From: Ornithodoros turicata | Lineage: Eukaryota; Arthropoda; Arachnida; Ixodida; Argasidae | Reading direction: 5' to 3' | Assembly (NCBI RefSeq): GCF_037126465.1 | Contig: NC_088205.1 | Coordinates: forward strand, 28,689,482 to 28,753,481 | Length of the DNA: 64,000 nt | In this document: one piece after another, positions 10,916 through 21,504 of the stretch | Numbering within the stretch: the first letter of the stretch is position 1 | How the letters are laid out: each line of letters starts with the position of its first letter | Position numbers and translations under genes: made by a program | The notes under the pieces: model-generated | Told to the model about the DNA's origin: nothing | Database searches by the model: none | The model's input: the letters and a program-made list of their open reading frames with translations, nothing else

Positions 10916-12227
10916 CACTCTAAATCGTTTTACACCTTAAAGGGTGTAAATCAAAATGTTCATGGCGCACACCTTTTAAGGTGTATTTTAACACCCTCAT
11001 GGCAATTGGGATGCAAAGGGTGTAACGGCGAATAAAACTGTTGGGTTTGTGGCAATATGCTGGTAACTGTGTTTTCACAATTACCAGCATATTGCGTATA
11101 ATCACATTGAGGTCCATATATGTATGCACATCAAGGTGACTAAATATGTATGTAAACATGCACAGCCGACATACAGACAATCATGTATGGCATGGCAGCT
11201 GTGCATGGCAATGAACCATGGCAGCTGTATATAGCTTTTCGTGAAACTGTAGACCTTCTCATGAGCAGGCACCTCCCCCATATGCATGTTCATTACTTAG
11301 AACGGTGCATTTATTCGCTGCATATTTCTTCAAGGCTTCGCAGTGTTGTACCCACAAATATCTAACCCCTGTAAAATGCATTACGTTGTTCATCATCCGC
11401 GACTCATCAGGATGTTTGGTCCTTTCCTATCTGTATGGTTGTACGCGTTTCGAAGGGAAACACCGGCATTTTAAAGATGTTGCTAGAAAAATCGACATTT
11501 TAAGAACATAACCCTTTCATTACCAAGAAGACATCAATTTTATCAAATGTATGTGTGGTCGCAGCCCTTCATGAGAAATGCCACATCTACTGATGGTTCC
11601 AAGGAGATACTACTTCAACATGCCCCAGAAGCAATTCAGAGTTACATTCATGACCGTGATATTCACGCAGAATCTATAGTCTATGTGAAAAGTGCAGTTG
11701 ATAATGATAACACATTTGCTATTGGCTTGCCAAAGAATCTTCCGAGGAGGACTTACCCGTGTTCATTGAGATTGCAGGCGTACATGTTATTAACTCTGAT
11801 ACCATTTTTCTCATACAAACATTAAGTACAGTTGAGTATGATGAGCACTATCAAGTATTTGTTCTGTCTTGCAATGAGGAGCAACGTGTTTTAAGAAATT
11901 TAAGCACTATCTCAACAGATCTTCTAAATCTGCATGCATTACCAGATGGTATAGACGTGTTGTAAATCCAGGGCATGCACTTTTGTAATGTAACTTCCTG
12001 CTCCCTGTTGTTGTATATATTTACTTTTGTTCATGTGAACGAAAACAAACGTACTCCCTTTCTACACCCAGGTGACACACTATCGCCATATATTTCACCT
12101 GAGGGTGTAGTACACCATTGTTACACCCTCAGGAGCTTCCAAAACAAAGTTGTAGGGTGTGAAAGGGGTGTGATCTTTGTTAATACACCTATTTTACACC
12201 TTTAAAGGTGTGAAACGATTTAGAGTG
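10916..12227. mobile_element. TA-flanked DNA transposon (CACTCTAAA ends) with captured ORF remnants
   Basis: The 1312-bp insertion is bounded by TA (10914-10915 and 12228-12229). Its ends are inverted repeats of about 28 bp starting CACTCTAAATCG, followed by many ACACC/GGTGT inverted motifs. The interior has two adjoining open frames (11547-11825 and 11759-11965, plus strand) that look like pieces of one protein that is not a transposase. The element splits the LINE endonuclease exactly, and one TA restores the frame. It is probably a non-autonomous Tc1/mariner-like element. Confidence 0.8.
11547..11965 (+). pseudogene. Captured ORF remnant inside DNA transposon
   Basis: Two overlapping frames (11547-11825, 11759-11965) read as consecutive parts of one protein with a frameshift at about 11760. 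The C-terminal half has a pattern of hydrophobic strands ending LNLHALPDGIDVL. It has no DDE or helix-turn-helix signature, so it is not an obvious transposase. It may be a captured host segment, but I cannot name it. Confidence 0.35.
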
Positions 12228-14053
12228 TATGTGGGGCAGTGTTCGCTCTGACACGAGAGGTGCTCGTCTTGCTGCGCTATTCGAGCGAATGGACCTCTGT
12301 TGTCTAAACGACGGCACTCCAACGCTCATCCAGTCTACCCGTATGTCATCGTGTTTGGACCTTAAAGTTGTATCATCGATAGCGCAGCGCATATCATGGC
12401 TGACTGGAGCGGACGCCATTGGGAGCGACCATCTTCTCATCCTGGTTCACCTTCGTGGTACCATGGGTCCCCATCTCACGCACAATGTCAAGAAGACAAA
12501 TTGGACTTATTTTCGTGCTACTCTCGAAGATGCAATCGTTCGAGGAGAAGTTGACTGCGGGCCCAATTTCTGTTGGACCGCCGCTAACGTCACGCGTCCT
12601 GCCACAAGGGAGTACCATCTACCTAAGAAAGTTCACTGCGGTCGACGCCAAGTATGAGCGACTGCGGGCAATTCGTCGTCGTGCCGAACGAAGAGCTCGT
12701 TGTTCAGGTCTTCCCTGCCATGTCGCTGATGCTCGCCGTATACAGAAGGCTATTCAAAAGCATCTTTACAGGCTTGCAACAGACGGCTGGAGAAGTTTTA
12801 CGTCCTCTCTCTCTCCGGGGACGCCGCTCTCTCGAATATGGAGTGTGGTCAAGGGCCTATCTGCACCTGTCGTTCAGCGGAACCCTTTCAGGTCGTTGTC
12901 TGTGACCCCCGCGCGCTTGGAAGTCGAGATTGCGGATGAGTATCTCCGCCTGCGGATGAGTCCGCCTTACTGCAACGCCTGGGGCGGTGCCACCCTTGGC
13001 ACGTGACATCCCTGAAGCCTTCGAGTCATCGGAAGATCCAGCTCTTGATGTTTCTTTTTCGCTAACAGAGATGTTGGCTGCCATCTGAAACACCCCTGCT
13101 CACACTTCTCCTGGACACGACCACATACGTACAAGGCGCTTCAGAACCTTCCTCCGATCGCTCATGAGATTCTTTTGTCCACTTACAACGACAGTTGGCA
13201 GAGTGGCACTGTCCCAAACGACTGGAAGCTCGCATTGGTTCTGTTGTTCAAGCATGGCAAGTCGCCACACAATCTGGACACGTTTTCCGACCAATAGCCC
13301 TACTAGTTGTGTTGGGAGAACTATGGAACGGATGGTGCACTCACGACTGAATTGGTATCTCGAGTCTACTCGATTCAACCGGGCAGTTATGGCTGGTTTT
13401 CGTCAAAGTTGGTCTGTGACGGACAGCATCATCGACCTAGTGCGGCGGTGCGTCCGAAGGTCCGAAGGTAAGCTTACCGCCGCTGTCTTCCTTGATGTGA
13501 AGAAAGTTTACGACACTGCTTTTCACAGCGCTGTTGTCGCGTCACTTCACGAGACCGGCGTGGGAGGTCGCACTCCTCTGGGTTCAGGATTTCCTCATTG
13601 ACAAACAACTTTTGGTACGCACTACTGAGGGTGATAGCGCCGTCTACCCTGTGCAGCGTGGCATCCCACAAGGGAGCGTTCTGAGTCCACTTTTATTTAA
13701 CGTCATCATGGCTTTACTCCCAACACAGGTACGTAACCATACCCGTATCACCCTCTACGCCGACGATATTTGCATATGGACTTCTGCTATCCGCCGGGAT
13801 ACTCTTCAGCGTAGTTTGCAGCAAGCTATGGACACCACGCTCTCCTATCTCGCGGAACGCGGTCTCTCCATTTCGCCAAGTAAGACAACAGCGGTGGTGT
13901 TTATGCGCCGCTCTTTCCACAAATACCCAATATTTGTGGAGGGCTCTGCTCCCACGTCCGCTATCTTGGCGTGATAATTGACCGCAGGCTCACGTGGGCA
14001 CGGCAAATTCGGGCGATTGGTGCAACCACAAAAAAGTTTGTCAATGCCATCAG
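12228..14053 (+). pseudogene. LINE ORF2, endonuclease end and reverse transcriptase
   Basis: The endonuclease C-terminus (SSCLDLKVVSS and GSDHLLILVHL, 12345-12450) is followed by RT. It contains a degraded fingers region, FLDVKKVYDTAFH (motif A, about 13490-13525), RGIPQGSVLSPLLFNV (motif B, about 13657-13705) and LYADDICIW (motif C, about 13753-13780). Multiple frame changes show it is inactive. It is cut at 14053 by Polinton B. The TSD CATCAG (14048-14053) is repeated at 42609-42614, where the same LINE resumes. Confidence 0.85.
14048..14053. repeat. Polinton B target-site duplication, left
   Basis: The 6-bp CATCAG immediately precedes AGTAGTA. An identical CATCAG follows TACTACT at 42609-42614. 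A 6-bp TSD is diagnostic for Polintons. Confidence 0.9.
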
Positions 14054-14386
14054 AGTAGTAATAGGCCTTGTCCAGACTACAGGGTGTACAAACTACAGGA
14101 TCCCTGCCCTTGAGCGTATTTTTCCCTGCGCAGCGCGTTTGCGGAGGCTTGTCCGCGCGCTTATAACATGCAGAGACATGCAAAGAAGGGTCATACACAA
14201 AACGTACGAGTGAAAATATATTTATTAATGCCAATTGTAATGCCAATCAAGTTGCGATATATTTATTAAAGCCAATTGTGCTGGGAATTGTGCCAATTGT
14301 GATGCCAATCAGGTGAAGGAGAAAAACCCAGCCGAAAAACCTTCACGACCTGTAACAGAAGAAACACAATAAACATAATAAAGAAT
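14054..14386 (+). repeat. Polinton B left terminal inverted repeat
   Basis: About 333 bp match the reverse complement of 42270-42608 with few differences. It starts AGTAGTAATAGG and contains repeated TATATTTATTAA(T/A)GCCAAT units. Much of the sequence (the CATGCAAAGAAGGGTCATACAC and CAGCCGAAAAA parts) is shared with the ends of Polinton C. Confidence 0.9.
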
Positions 14387-17300
14387 ATACTTACTCATTG
14401 CCAATTTCACAGCTTCCATATGGGTATGACTCAACTGCATTAAAGAGATATCTCTTATCATCATAGGGCATGAGTGCAAGCTTAGTCGTTTCCACTGTAT
14501 ACATACATTGGCGCTTACTACATATGGTCTTTTGTGGATGACTTACCTTCACACTATTAAACAAAACATTTTTATATACATCATGATGCAATTCCCTATG
14601 AGCAATACTTTTCTTAACACCTTTTGCTCTAGCAATTTGACTATCGTCACTCAATCGGATAGAATACATTTTTGCTTTCAGAGCAACCACCTCTTCAATT
14701 ATCCTACCTCCAGTCTCATCCTTGAAGTGGAACAATGCACCCTTATTTTTATTGCTATAGAGTGGATGATCAATGGGATAGGATGAAAGATCGAGGTGAT
14801 CATCTGCAATCTTTTTGATTTCCTCTTCATACTCTGACGTATGAAACACACCGATGATAGAATCGGTATCCGAATACATGATGGTGATGGGACAATTCAA
14901 CTTTTCCAAGAGAGTGCAATAGACAAATTCATACATTACCAACTTACTATAATCTAAAATACAAAAACCAATCTGCAATGGAAAGCTACACTTTACCTTC
15001 CTTTTCTTCATCTCATACAACACACAATTCTCAGACAAAATTTCAAATCGAATGCAGTCATTCGAGGAGCTATATCTTTGGGCCTCTTCTTTGCTGAATG
15101 CTATCTTAATTGATCTAAATCGCCTGGGGGAAAGGAGCGTCCTGCCATAAAGGGCATTACAACTTAATTTTAGTATCTTCTTCTCAAAGTCTGTTTGCGC
15201 TGCAATGCGTCGCTTAATGTTCATTTCAATGTACGGGCCAAAGATCGTACCCTGACGAAATTTCAACACTCTATGAATTTTGCTAACTCACATACCTAAC
15301 TTACAATACAGACTCAACAAACGATAATGTACAACATACTCTGTTTTATCATTACAAGTGAGAAGTAACTTACCCTGTGCTGCAGGTTTGTAATTCAATT
15401 GGTCTTTTAGAGCCAACTGATACTCAGACAACCAACTCTCGTCAACCTTTTGCTTCATTGGAGCTAGTGGGAAATACCTGGTCTTCTGGTGTAGCTCCGG
15501 TGGGTAGACGAGGTCGCACACATAAATGTAGCCATACTCTGCATCCTGAGGATGGTTAATGATGTCCAAAGTCGAAAATTCGGATTCGGGTACCCACTCG
15601 AATCTTCCAATAGGCAATGGCAATGTCTGGCAACCAGCATACAAACTGTTTGCATCCCAATAGGAGATGTAACTTTGTGGTTTATCCGGGTCAAGGTTCG
15701 CACAATATTTGTTATTGGCAGCAGCATACCTCAATCCTTGTTGGCAAATACCACCTCTAATAGAAGACTCGATGGTTCGATACATATCTTCATCTGTAAG
15801 CAGCTCGATCTCAGCCTTTGTATACTTGAGAGCAGCCTGCCAACTGAATCCGGGAAGACTGACAAAGTGCAGCACTTCCAATCCATATGTCTTCATAGAA
15901 AGCTGTCTAAAATGCTGCATAACATCTAACAGGAGCAGGACATCACATTCCAAATAGATCATTGTATAATCTTTCAATGACTTGCAATCAAAATGATCAT
16001 ATGTTTCCCGAGCGAAAGCATAGTCATCTTCGCTGATGTGTGTTCCATTCAAATCATCATAAAAACCATCCTTGGCCGGCAGGCATTCTTCATTGTAGAC
16101 TTGAAAGCTTTTGATCCAGGAATATGGGTACACACCTTTCCTAGTTAAACGTACAAAGTCATTACCATACACTTGCTGTAGGCACTTAAATGACTCAATT
16201 CCTTCCAACACCTTCAAACTATCCACCAAACAAGAAAGGGAACTATTTAAAAATTGTGTGGTGTCCCTGAACATGAGATTGCCATATTCAAAATTGCGAA
16301 TCTTCTCCGAGCTCGTCGCGATGAGCCTGGGCGGGCATTTCCATTTCAAAGCATGGAAACAATGTAACAAGGAGCTGATGTCGTACTGAAGGTTGTGGAT
16401 GAGCACAGGAATTTTGCCATGATTGCTGCAACTGACGTTACATTCGTTACAAATGCTAGCCGAAAAGTTGCTGATATTGCTTTCACGACTGTGATCGTGA
16501 TGACGAACCTTTTTCCTGGCAACACTAAATAACACACCACAATACTCGCAGTGCGTTGCAGCGATATGCTTACGAGTTTCTTCGTCTGTGAGTTTAATGG
16601 GGGCAGGGCAACGGCTGATATCGACCACCTTGTTATGAAAATGTAGCAGGCAGTCGACGCACCTGGAAGCGGCATCGGGGTCTAAATATTTTTCATTTGC
16701 GAGTATTTTCGAATCATAGGTTCTGATTAGAATGCAGCAGAAGGAACTCATAACATGCTTCTGCATGGCACTTTTCACATTCGTATTAGGATCGAAGACA
16801 GACTCTGTATCGAGTCCGATAATACATGGAAATGCAAACATGTGACCAAACTTGTTAAATTTTAGAACATTCTTACCTGGCTCAGGGAACTCCAACAAAA
16901 GCTCCTCAAAATTCCTGCACACTCTCCTATGTGACACTAGGTTTTCCTGTGTTGCAAACCCCCTCGTACACTTTTCACAAAAAAAATCTACTTTTCTTAC
17001 CATTCAATGTATTAAAATTCCTTATCCCAAAAAAATGATTATCAAATTCTAATAATTGCACTTTATCGTTAAATGCGAGACGCGGAACACGCGAAGTGTG
17101 GATACTCCCATCCTGATATGAGTACACATACACTTCAATTTGATTCCGTTCTTCAAATTCTGCAATCTCCGAATACGATACCGGACCGTCGGGCCACCAT
17201 TTGACCCGTGCCAATGGATTCGAATCGAGATCCACAAGATAATTACGATATCGTTTCCAATCATTTCCATCTGTTTTTTGAGGATGCAATAGCGCTAAAG

Positions 17301-18120
17301 TATTATATTTGAAACACTCATTGTCGGGGCATTTTACATTTGTGAGTGTTTTCTTTCTTTTTTTCAATTCGGCAGGAATTACAGTGTCACAGCCAATATT
17401 CTTTTTTTCAATCGCGCTTATGTTCAATTCGATTTCGGATACGTCTCGGGAGACGTAACCGCTACCTTCACCCTGATAATTTTCAAGGTTGCGCGCTAAC
17501 TCGCTAATCATTTCATTTAGCGCAACCATTATATCCGCGAGACAATGAATTTCTCGCGACACGGCACTTAGAAAAGCAAAATGGCTACTCATCGAATCGC
17601 CAACTTGCTTTACCATCAATACTTTCACACGCATATAAAATTTAAAAGGCATGGGATGTTGTTGTAATATGGAAACTATATCGTGCTGGTAATGTACCAG
17701 GTATTCGAATGGATCCTCGACAAAGTCATCATACGGTGACGCGAACAGGACGTAACGTCCAAGGTACCCTTCAAAGGCCGGAGCGGTTTCAAAGAACGGA
17801 AAGTATGGTACGCTAACACCAGGATGAGCCACCGAAACATGTTCCGCGAGATTGTTCACAACAGGCTCTGGGCTATCAGGATTTTGCACGGCATCTGCCG
17901 GCGTATTATCATCAAAAACTCCATCCATCAAAACCTGATCAAATTCTAATCCCCACTCTTCATCAAACAAAGCAGGATCTAAATTTGGAACGTTAGCATC
18001 CTCCTCCATGCGACGAATTACCTCCTCAACGCAATCATACCCACAGATTCCACAGCGAGGCACTAGAAACAGACATTCCATAAATTAAAATAAGAACAAT
18101 AAGCAAGAAGCAGACTTACT
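14343..18120 (-). pseudogene. polB: Polinton B protein-primed DNA polymerase B, broken
   Basis: This polymerase replicates linear element DNA from a terminal-protein primer. In order it shows a Cys-rich N-terminus (CGICGYDC), a 3'-5' exonuclease (GLDTES, HNLQYDISSLL), an embedded endonuclease VII-like zinc motif (CEYCG…HHDH…CNECN), and the palm motifs YWDANSLYAGC (A), KLSCNALYG (B) and YSDTDSII (C, about 14855-14880). A frameshift lies between 17003 and 16975 at a T8/A-rich run. An in-frame TGA lies at 15288-15290, shortly before motif B. A 57-nt intron (18063-18119) splits the presumed ATG. A possible last intron (14350-14394) adds one codon before the stop. It is colinear with 21867-26260. 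Confidence 0.9.
18063..18119 (-). other. 5' intron of polB (B) that splits the start codon
   Basis: On the minus strand the donor GTAAGT follows …GAAAA, and the acceptor TTTCTAG precedes TGCCTCGCTGT. Joining gives A|TG followed by PRC. No ATG occurs between the TATA-like box (18226-18233) and this junction, so the first ATG of the mRNA would be made by splicing. The same arrangement occurs in Polinton A at 26127-26178. Confidence 0.65.
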
Positions 18121-18225
18121 TTTCAAAGATCTCGGCAGCACACCAAAACAAATTTTTTGGCAAAGGAAACAAGCACTGCAACCAGGGCAACAGAACTTGG
18201 TGGAAAAAACAACCCGCCAGCCACT

Positions 18226-18233
18226 ATTTTATA
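18226..18233 (-). promoter_or_regulatory. TATA box for polB (B)
   Basis: The minus strand reads TATAAAAT about 105 nt upstream of the 5' splice donor. It lies between divergently transcribed polB and the plus-strand spliced gene at 18340. Confidence 0.5.
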
Positions 18234-18339
18234 GTAAATGTGGGCGGAACCGAAAATTGCATATAGAAAATCGTTAACCAATGGCATACTAAGAAAACCA
18301 ATAGGCATCATTTCCATCTCATTCTCTCCCAAATCAACG

Positions 18340-18633
18340 ATGGAAACAGACGAGTGCTATTCACTCTCCCTGGAGGACTGTGAGTTTTTTTACAGCTTTT
18401 CTCCTCTCTTTCCAGTAACTTAAGGAGATTTTTTTGTTTTAGATTACGCGTGTCTTCTGACAGGCGACTTGCCCATTGTGCAAACATTGAAGACACCACC
18501 CAGAAGTTTCTTTATACAAAATGGCGATCATCTGAGACAATGTCGCTGCGGGGGATTGATTTCATCGAAATCGTCAGACTGGCTAGATCATAACATCAGA
18601 CCATATCTCGGATGTCATCCCAACTCGGATTGA
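18340..18633 (+). CDS. Spliced small Cys-rich protein (Polinton B copy), 2 exons
   Basis: Exon 1 is 18340-18379 and exon 2 is 18443-18633. The 63-nt intron is phase 1, with donor GTGAGT and acceptor TTTTAG. The product is about 76 residues. It shares with the Polinton A copies (26964-27346, 27318-27620) the segment LLTGDLP, a CRCGGL box, a DWLD box (His replaced by Asp here) and RPYLGC near the end. The Cys pattern suggests a small metal-binding fold, but I do not recognise the family. The protein similarity appears only after splicing, which supports the intron. It ends just before the ATG at 18636 of the next gene. Confidence 0.75.
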
Positions 18634-18635
18634 GT

Positions 18636-19022
18636 ATGAACTCGGCTGAGAGATTTCACTTGACTATACAATGGATGATGTATAAGGACCTGATGAAATT
18701 AAACTCGTATTTGAATTGCAACGGACCTGAGAGTGACTTCACACTCATCTTGCGATGTTTACCCTATCAACTCAAAACAAGACGTGGACAACTAAGGAAG
18801 AGACTACAAAAGTTTGTCGCTGTGAAATGTGACTTGTTAAGACGATACCGTGATGGTGAACAGATTTCACCGGCCATTATCAATGCCGGTTTGAGAAGAC
18901 CGATCCTTCGGAATTATTACATTCAGCATTCGCACTACATCGTCCAACGAAAAGAAGACGGATCTCGCAAGATAGTGAGTCTGGAGGATTATCTTCAAAG
19001 TGCTTGTACATTGAATAAATGA
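18636..19022 (+). CDS. Small helical conserved protein (family 1), Polinton B
   Basis: I favour the ATG at 18636 over 18612, because it follows the stop of the spliced gene by two bases and aligns with the A homolog's start. The product is about 128 residues, basic and helix-rich, with a conserved YxDLxxLxxY segment near residue 15 and the signature (L/I)INAGxxRPI(L/V)R near residue 85. Homologs are at 27675-28073 (A), 50751-51414 (C, broken) and 53415-53762 (C). It has no recognised domain. It is in the same position in A and B, between the Cys-rich gene and the convergent protease, so it probably belongs to the early or accessory unit. Confidence 0.8.
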   Translation: MNSAERFHLTIQWMMYKDLMKLNSYLNCNGPESDFTLILRCLPYQLKTRRGQLRKRLQKFVAVKCDLLRRYRDGEQISPAIINAGLRRPILRNYYIQHSHYIVQRKEDGSRKIVSLEDYLQSACTLNK

Positions 19023-19033
19023 GAGAATTTTTC

Positions 19034-19468
19034 TTAAATGAGGTATTCCTCTTCAGTCATTTTTATTACCTTGAGATCGTTGTGTACAAGGTTATTGTCA
19101 AATAATAACATAATGCTTTTGAGTGAATAATTCTTACAAAGATGGGAAGCAAATACGGAAACAAATAGGCCACAGTGGGAGCTGTAGAGACTCTGTATAC
19201 ACTTGTCACAATATTCGTCAACAGGTAGATCTAGCAGTTCCTCTTCAATTGGTGGTAGACCAAAGCTGTCCACATAGATGAATCTATCATTTCGATCCAT
19301 CATGTACAACAACCAATGCTCTCCCGGGCCGTCGTATGGATGCGTATTAATGACAATGAAACCTTCTTCTTGAAGTGGCGAAACTCTGTCGACAGCGTAG
19401 GTTCCTCGATACATTCTCACAGTTTGAGGGTTCATTGAAAACAATAATTCAAGATCTAGAACGTCCAT
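19034..19468 (-). CDS. Adenain-like cysteine protease (B)
   Basis: The 144-residue protein has the catalytic order His-Asp-Gln-Cys of adenovirus-type (C5/Ulp1-like) proteases: GEHWLLYM (His), YVDSFGLPP (Asp) and CIQSLYSSHCGLFV (Gln and Cys). In this group the enzyme matures capsid and core proteins. The frame is intact. It lies directly downstream of MCP (stop to start 3 nt apart), probably in one transcript. The homolog in A is 28094-28534. Confidence 0.9.
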   Translation of the reverse strand: MDVLDLELLFSMNPQTVRMYRGTYAVDRVSPLQEEGFIVINTHPYDGPGEHWLLYMMDRNDRFIYVDSFGLPPIEEELLDLPVDEYCDKCIQSLYSSHCGLFVSVFASHLCKNYSLKSIMLLFDNNLVHNDLKVIKMTEEEYLI

Positions 19469-19471
19469 GAT

Positions 19472-19980
19472 TTAATCCAAATGAATTGCAAGGTCAGCAT
19501 TGACTGTCAATATCTTGGGGCTCTCACTTATAAGTATAATCGACACAGCGTGAGGCAATGGTTTTGCAAATGTAAGTTCAATTCTACAATTTCCCTTACG
19601 TATCGGATTAAAGTAGCCGCCAACGGACTCGTCTGCACTGAGGTTCCAATGCAATATGAATGAATTAGTTTTATAATTCTGATAACGCAGCTCGACGCTT
19701 CTATCATTCAGTTGAGATAGGAAATCATAATAGCTTCCTCTGCATAGGTCATTGTCCCAGTCATATGAGAGTTGTTTTCGATGTCCATCAATTGTTAGTG
19801 TTACTGAACTCACGTTGAAATGTTCAAAATTGAAAGGACTCAGTTTGAAGTCACCCTGATAGGCGTCGGTCCGTGTCATAACCATTGAGATCCGATCTGG
19901 AATGCGATCGGTGTATAGATTGTCGAAAATACCATCCACTGAGCCAGCAGTTATTGTCTTAATTTTGCTCTCTAAACCTC
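19472..19980 (-). pseudogene. Major capsid protein (B), C-terminal part
   Basis: This is the C-terminal third of the double-jelly-roll capsid protein, severed from its N-terminal part (35369-36173) by Polinton A. It matches the end of the A MCP, including GLESK at the junction, SVDGIFDNLYTDRIPD, FAKPLPHAVSI and LISESPKIL. The TSD AACCTC (19975-19980) lies inside the coding frame. Confidence 0.9.
19975..19980. repeat. Polinton A target-site duplication, left
   Basis: AACCTC immediately precedes AGTAGTAATG. It is repeated at 35369-35374 right after the element's inverse terminus. It lies in the MCP gene of Polinton B. Confidence 0.95.
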
Positions 19981-21035
19981 AGTAGTAATGTAACAACCCA
20001 AGATTTACACAGAAAATCCACGGCAAGTATTGCACATTTTACTTTAAATTATTTTAAAATTACTTTAAATTTTTTAAAAAAATTTAAATTTTTAAAATTT
20101 TGAAATTTGGCAAAATCTGACTCAGTGCAATACTTGTCGTGGATTTTCTATGTAAAACTCGGGTTGTATGAAATAAAAAAAACTAGATAGAAAGGAAGCA
20201 GACAGTAGGAAATGATTTATTTGAAAATCAACGACGCCATCTTGAAGAAATCCCGCCGGGGCGACTGGAGCACGACGGTTGCAGAGGCAGGTGGCACGCT
20301 AGTTCCAAGGCATCACACCAGATGGCGCCAGCATCGTAGCTCTATACGAGAAAGAGAACATGAAAGTACTAGCGACACGTAAAAATGGCAACACTGCTCG
20401 ACAAGTCTAAGCATACCAGAGCGCGGGGAAAAGGCCTAACCGCTACTGCTAAACAGCACGGAGAAAACACTACACATCGGGGGGAAAGGCTTAAGGCAAT
20501 CGACAAGGCCTAACCACAGCGTCACAACACTTCGCGGCTAACACAAGGCGGGAACCACACGATGGTAAACGTGCGTCAACAGGCTTGGACACCGCTAAAC
20601 AAGTCTAAACATGCGAGAAAAGGCTTAACACGAGCACGGTAAAACAACGCGCAAACATCGGTAAATCACTCACCTTTTTTCCCCGCTGCGACGGAGCGTC
20701 CGCTCTCGTCGACAGCCAGGGATCAAGTGACGACGGAGCGAACGACCGCACGTCTTCTCCCAACGAGAGCCAGAGGTGGACTGACGTAAGCGCCACTCTA
20801 CGGGTGCTACGCATGCGCGCGCTCCTAGCGCCCTCTGCTCCACCCGACCGCGCATGCGCGCGCGCGCTCCTAGCTCCCTCTGCGCCGCCCGCGGGTGTTT
20901 TCGGTTTCGGCTCTCCGCTGCGCGCGCGCGCGCTCCTAGCGGCGACGGGTGGCTTCTGACTTCCGGTTTTACTCTCGTTTCTTTGCGCGCGCGTTTATCT
21001 GTATAAAGGCAGCGCGCACCGCGCTCGCGTCATCA
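19981..21035 (+). repeat. Polinton A left terminal inverted repeat
   Basis: About 1055 bp match the reverse complement of 34304-35368. It begins AGTAGTAATGTAAC and includes an AT-rich TTTAAA-type palindromic stretch (20040-20110). CG-rich tracts follow (20810-20940), and it ends in a TATA promoter. Confidence 0.95.
21002..21007 (+). promoter_or_regulatory. TATA box at inner edge of left TIR (A)
   Basis: TATAAAGGC lies about 45 bp upstream of the ATG at 21046. The inverted copy in the right TIR (34331-34336) stands in front of the gene at 34277. Identical promoters therefore fire inward from both ends. Confidence 0.6.
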
Positions 21036-21045
21036 CTACGTGAAT

Positions 21046-21504
21046 ATGTTCAGCTACCACTCTTTACAAAATTGTTCCCGCACCCACGCTTCTTGGGAAG
21101 AAGTGGAGAAGGAATGTTTCAACAGCGAAAGTCCCCGCAACGAGCTCGTCATCACTGCTTTTCGCTACGTGATAGACATGGTAGGCTTTGGCAATATAGG
21201 AGAGATCTCGCCGGGGCCGCTGCAGGAGATGGTGCGTCGAATTTACGCCCGTTACAAGAACGTCTGCATAACGGTTCCGGACGGACCCCTGGGACTAATG
21301 AGCGAATTTGTGAGCTTGTCCAACGCAGAATTCAACTACATCGCTGCAGACATCGTGGACCTTCTCGCTCGTGCCATCGCTCATATTAAGCACGCTCTAC
21401 GGAAGCAGCGACATTTGCAAGCAGTCTACATCGCCAACTTTGTCATTGATTTATTGAAATACCGCTTAGTTATTGACATGCAACGCATTAAACAGTCCGA
21501 ATAA
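21046..21504 (+). CDS. Conserved helical protein (family 2), Polinton A
   Basis: I chose the ATG at 21046; upstream in-frame codons are not ATG. The product is 152 residues, predicted mostly alpha-helical, with no signal peptide or membrane segment. The signature is SWEEVEKECF near residue 16, followed by PRNE, then DMVGFG, GPLGLM and an AYIANFVIDLLK-like helix at the C-terminus. Polinton C has homologs (50253-50681 and 53919-54260). I find none in B. The gene is the first one inside the left TIR and is driven by its TATA box. The function is unknown. A compact helical fold in a virus-like element suggests a host-interacting accessory protein, but no motif proves it. Confidence 0.75.
   Translation: MFSYHSLQNCSRTHASWEEVEKECFNSESPRNELVITAFRYVIDMVGFGNIGEISPGPLQEMVRRIYARYKNVCITVPDGPLGLMSEFVSLSNAEFNYIAADIVDLLARAIAHIKHALRKQRHLQAVYIANFVIDLLKYRLVIDMQRIKQSE

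Noticed and set aside
14350..14394. Certain annotation of a terminal intron in polB of B
   Set aside because: The splice sites are present, but splicing changes only one codon before the stop, and the phase differs from A. It is kept only as part of a finding.
21046..21504. Family 2 protein as a viral Bcl-2 homolog
   Set aside because: The size and helical nature fit, but I see no BH1 NWGR-type or BH3 motif, so the idea is left for structure prediction.
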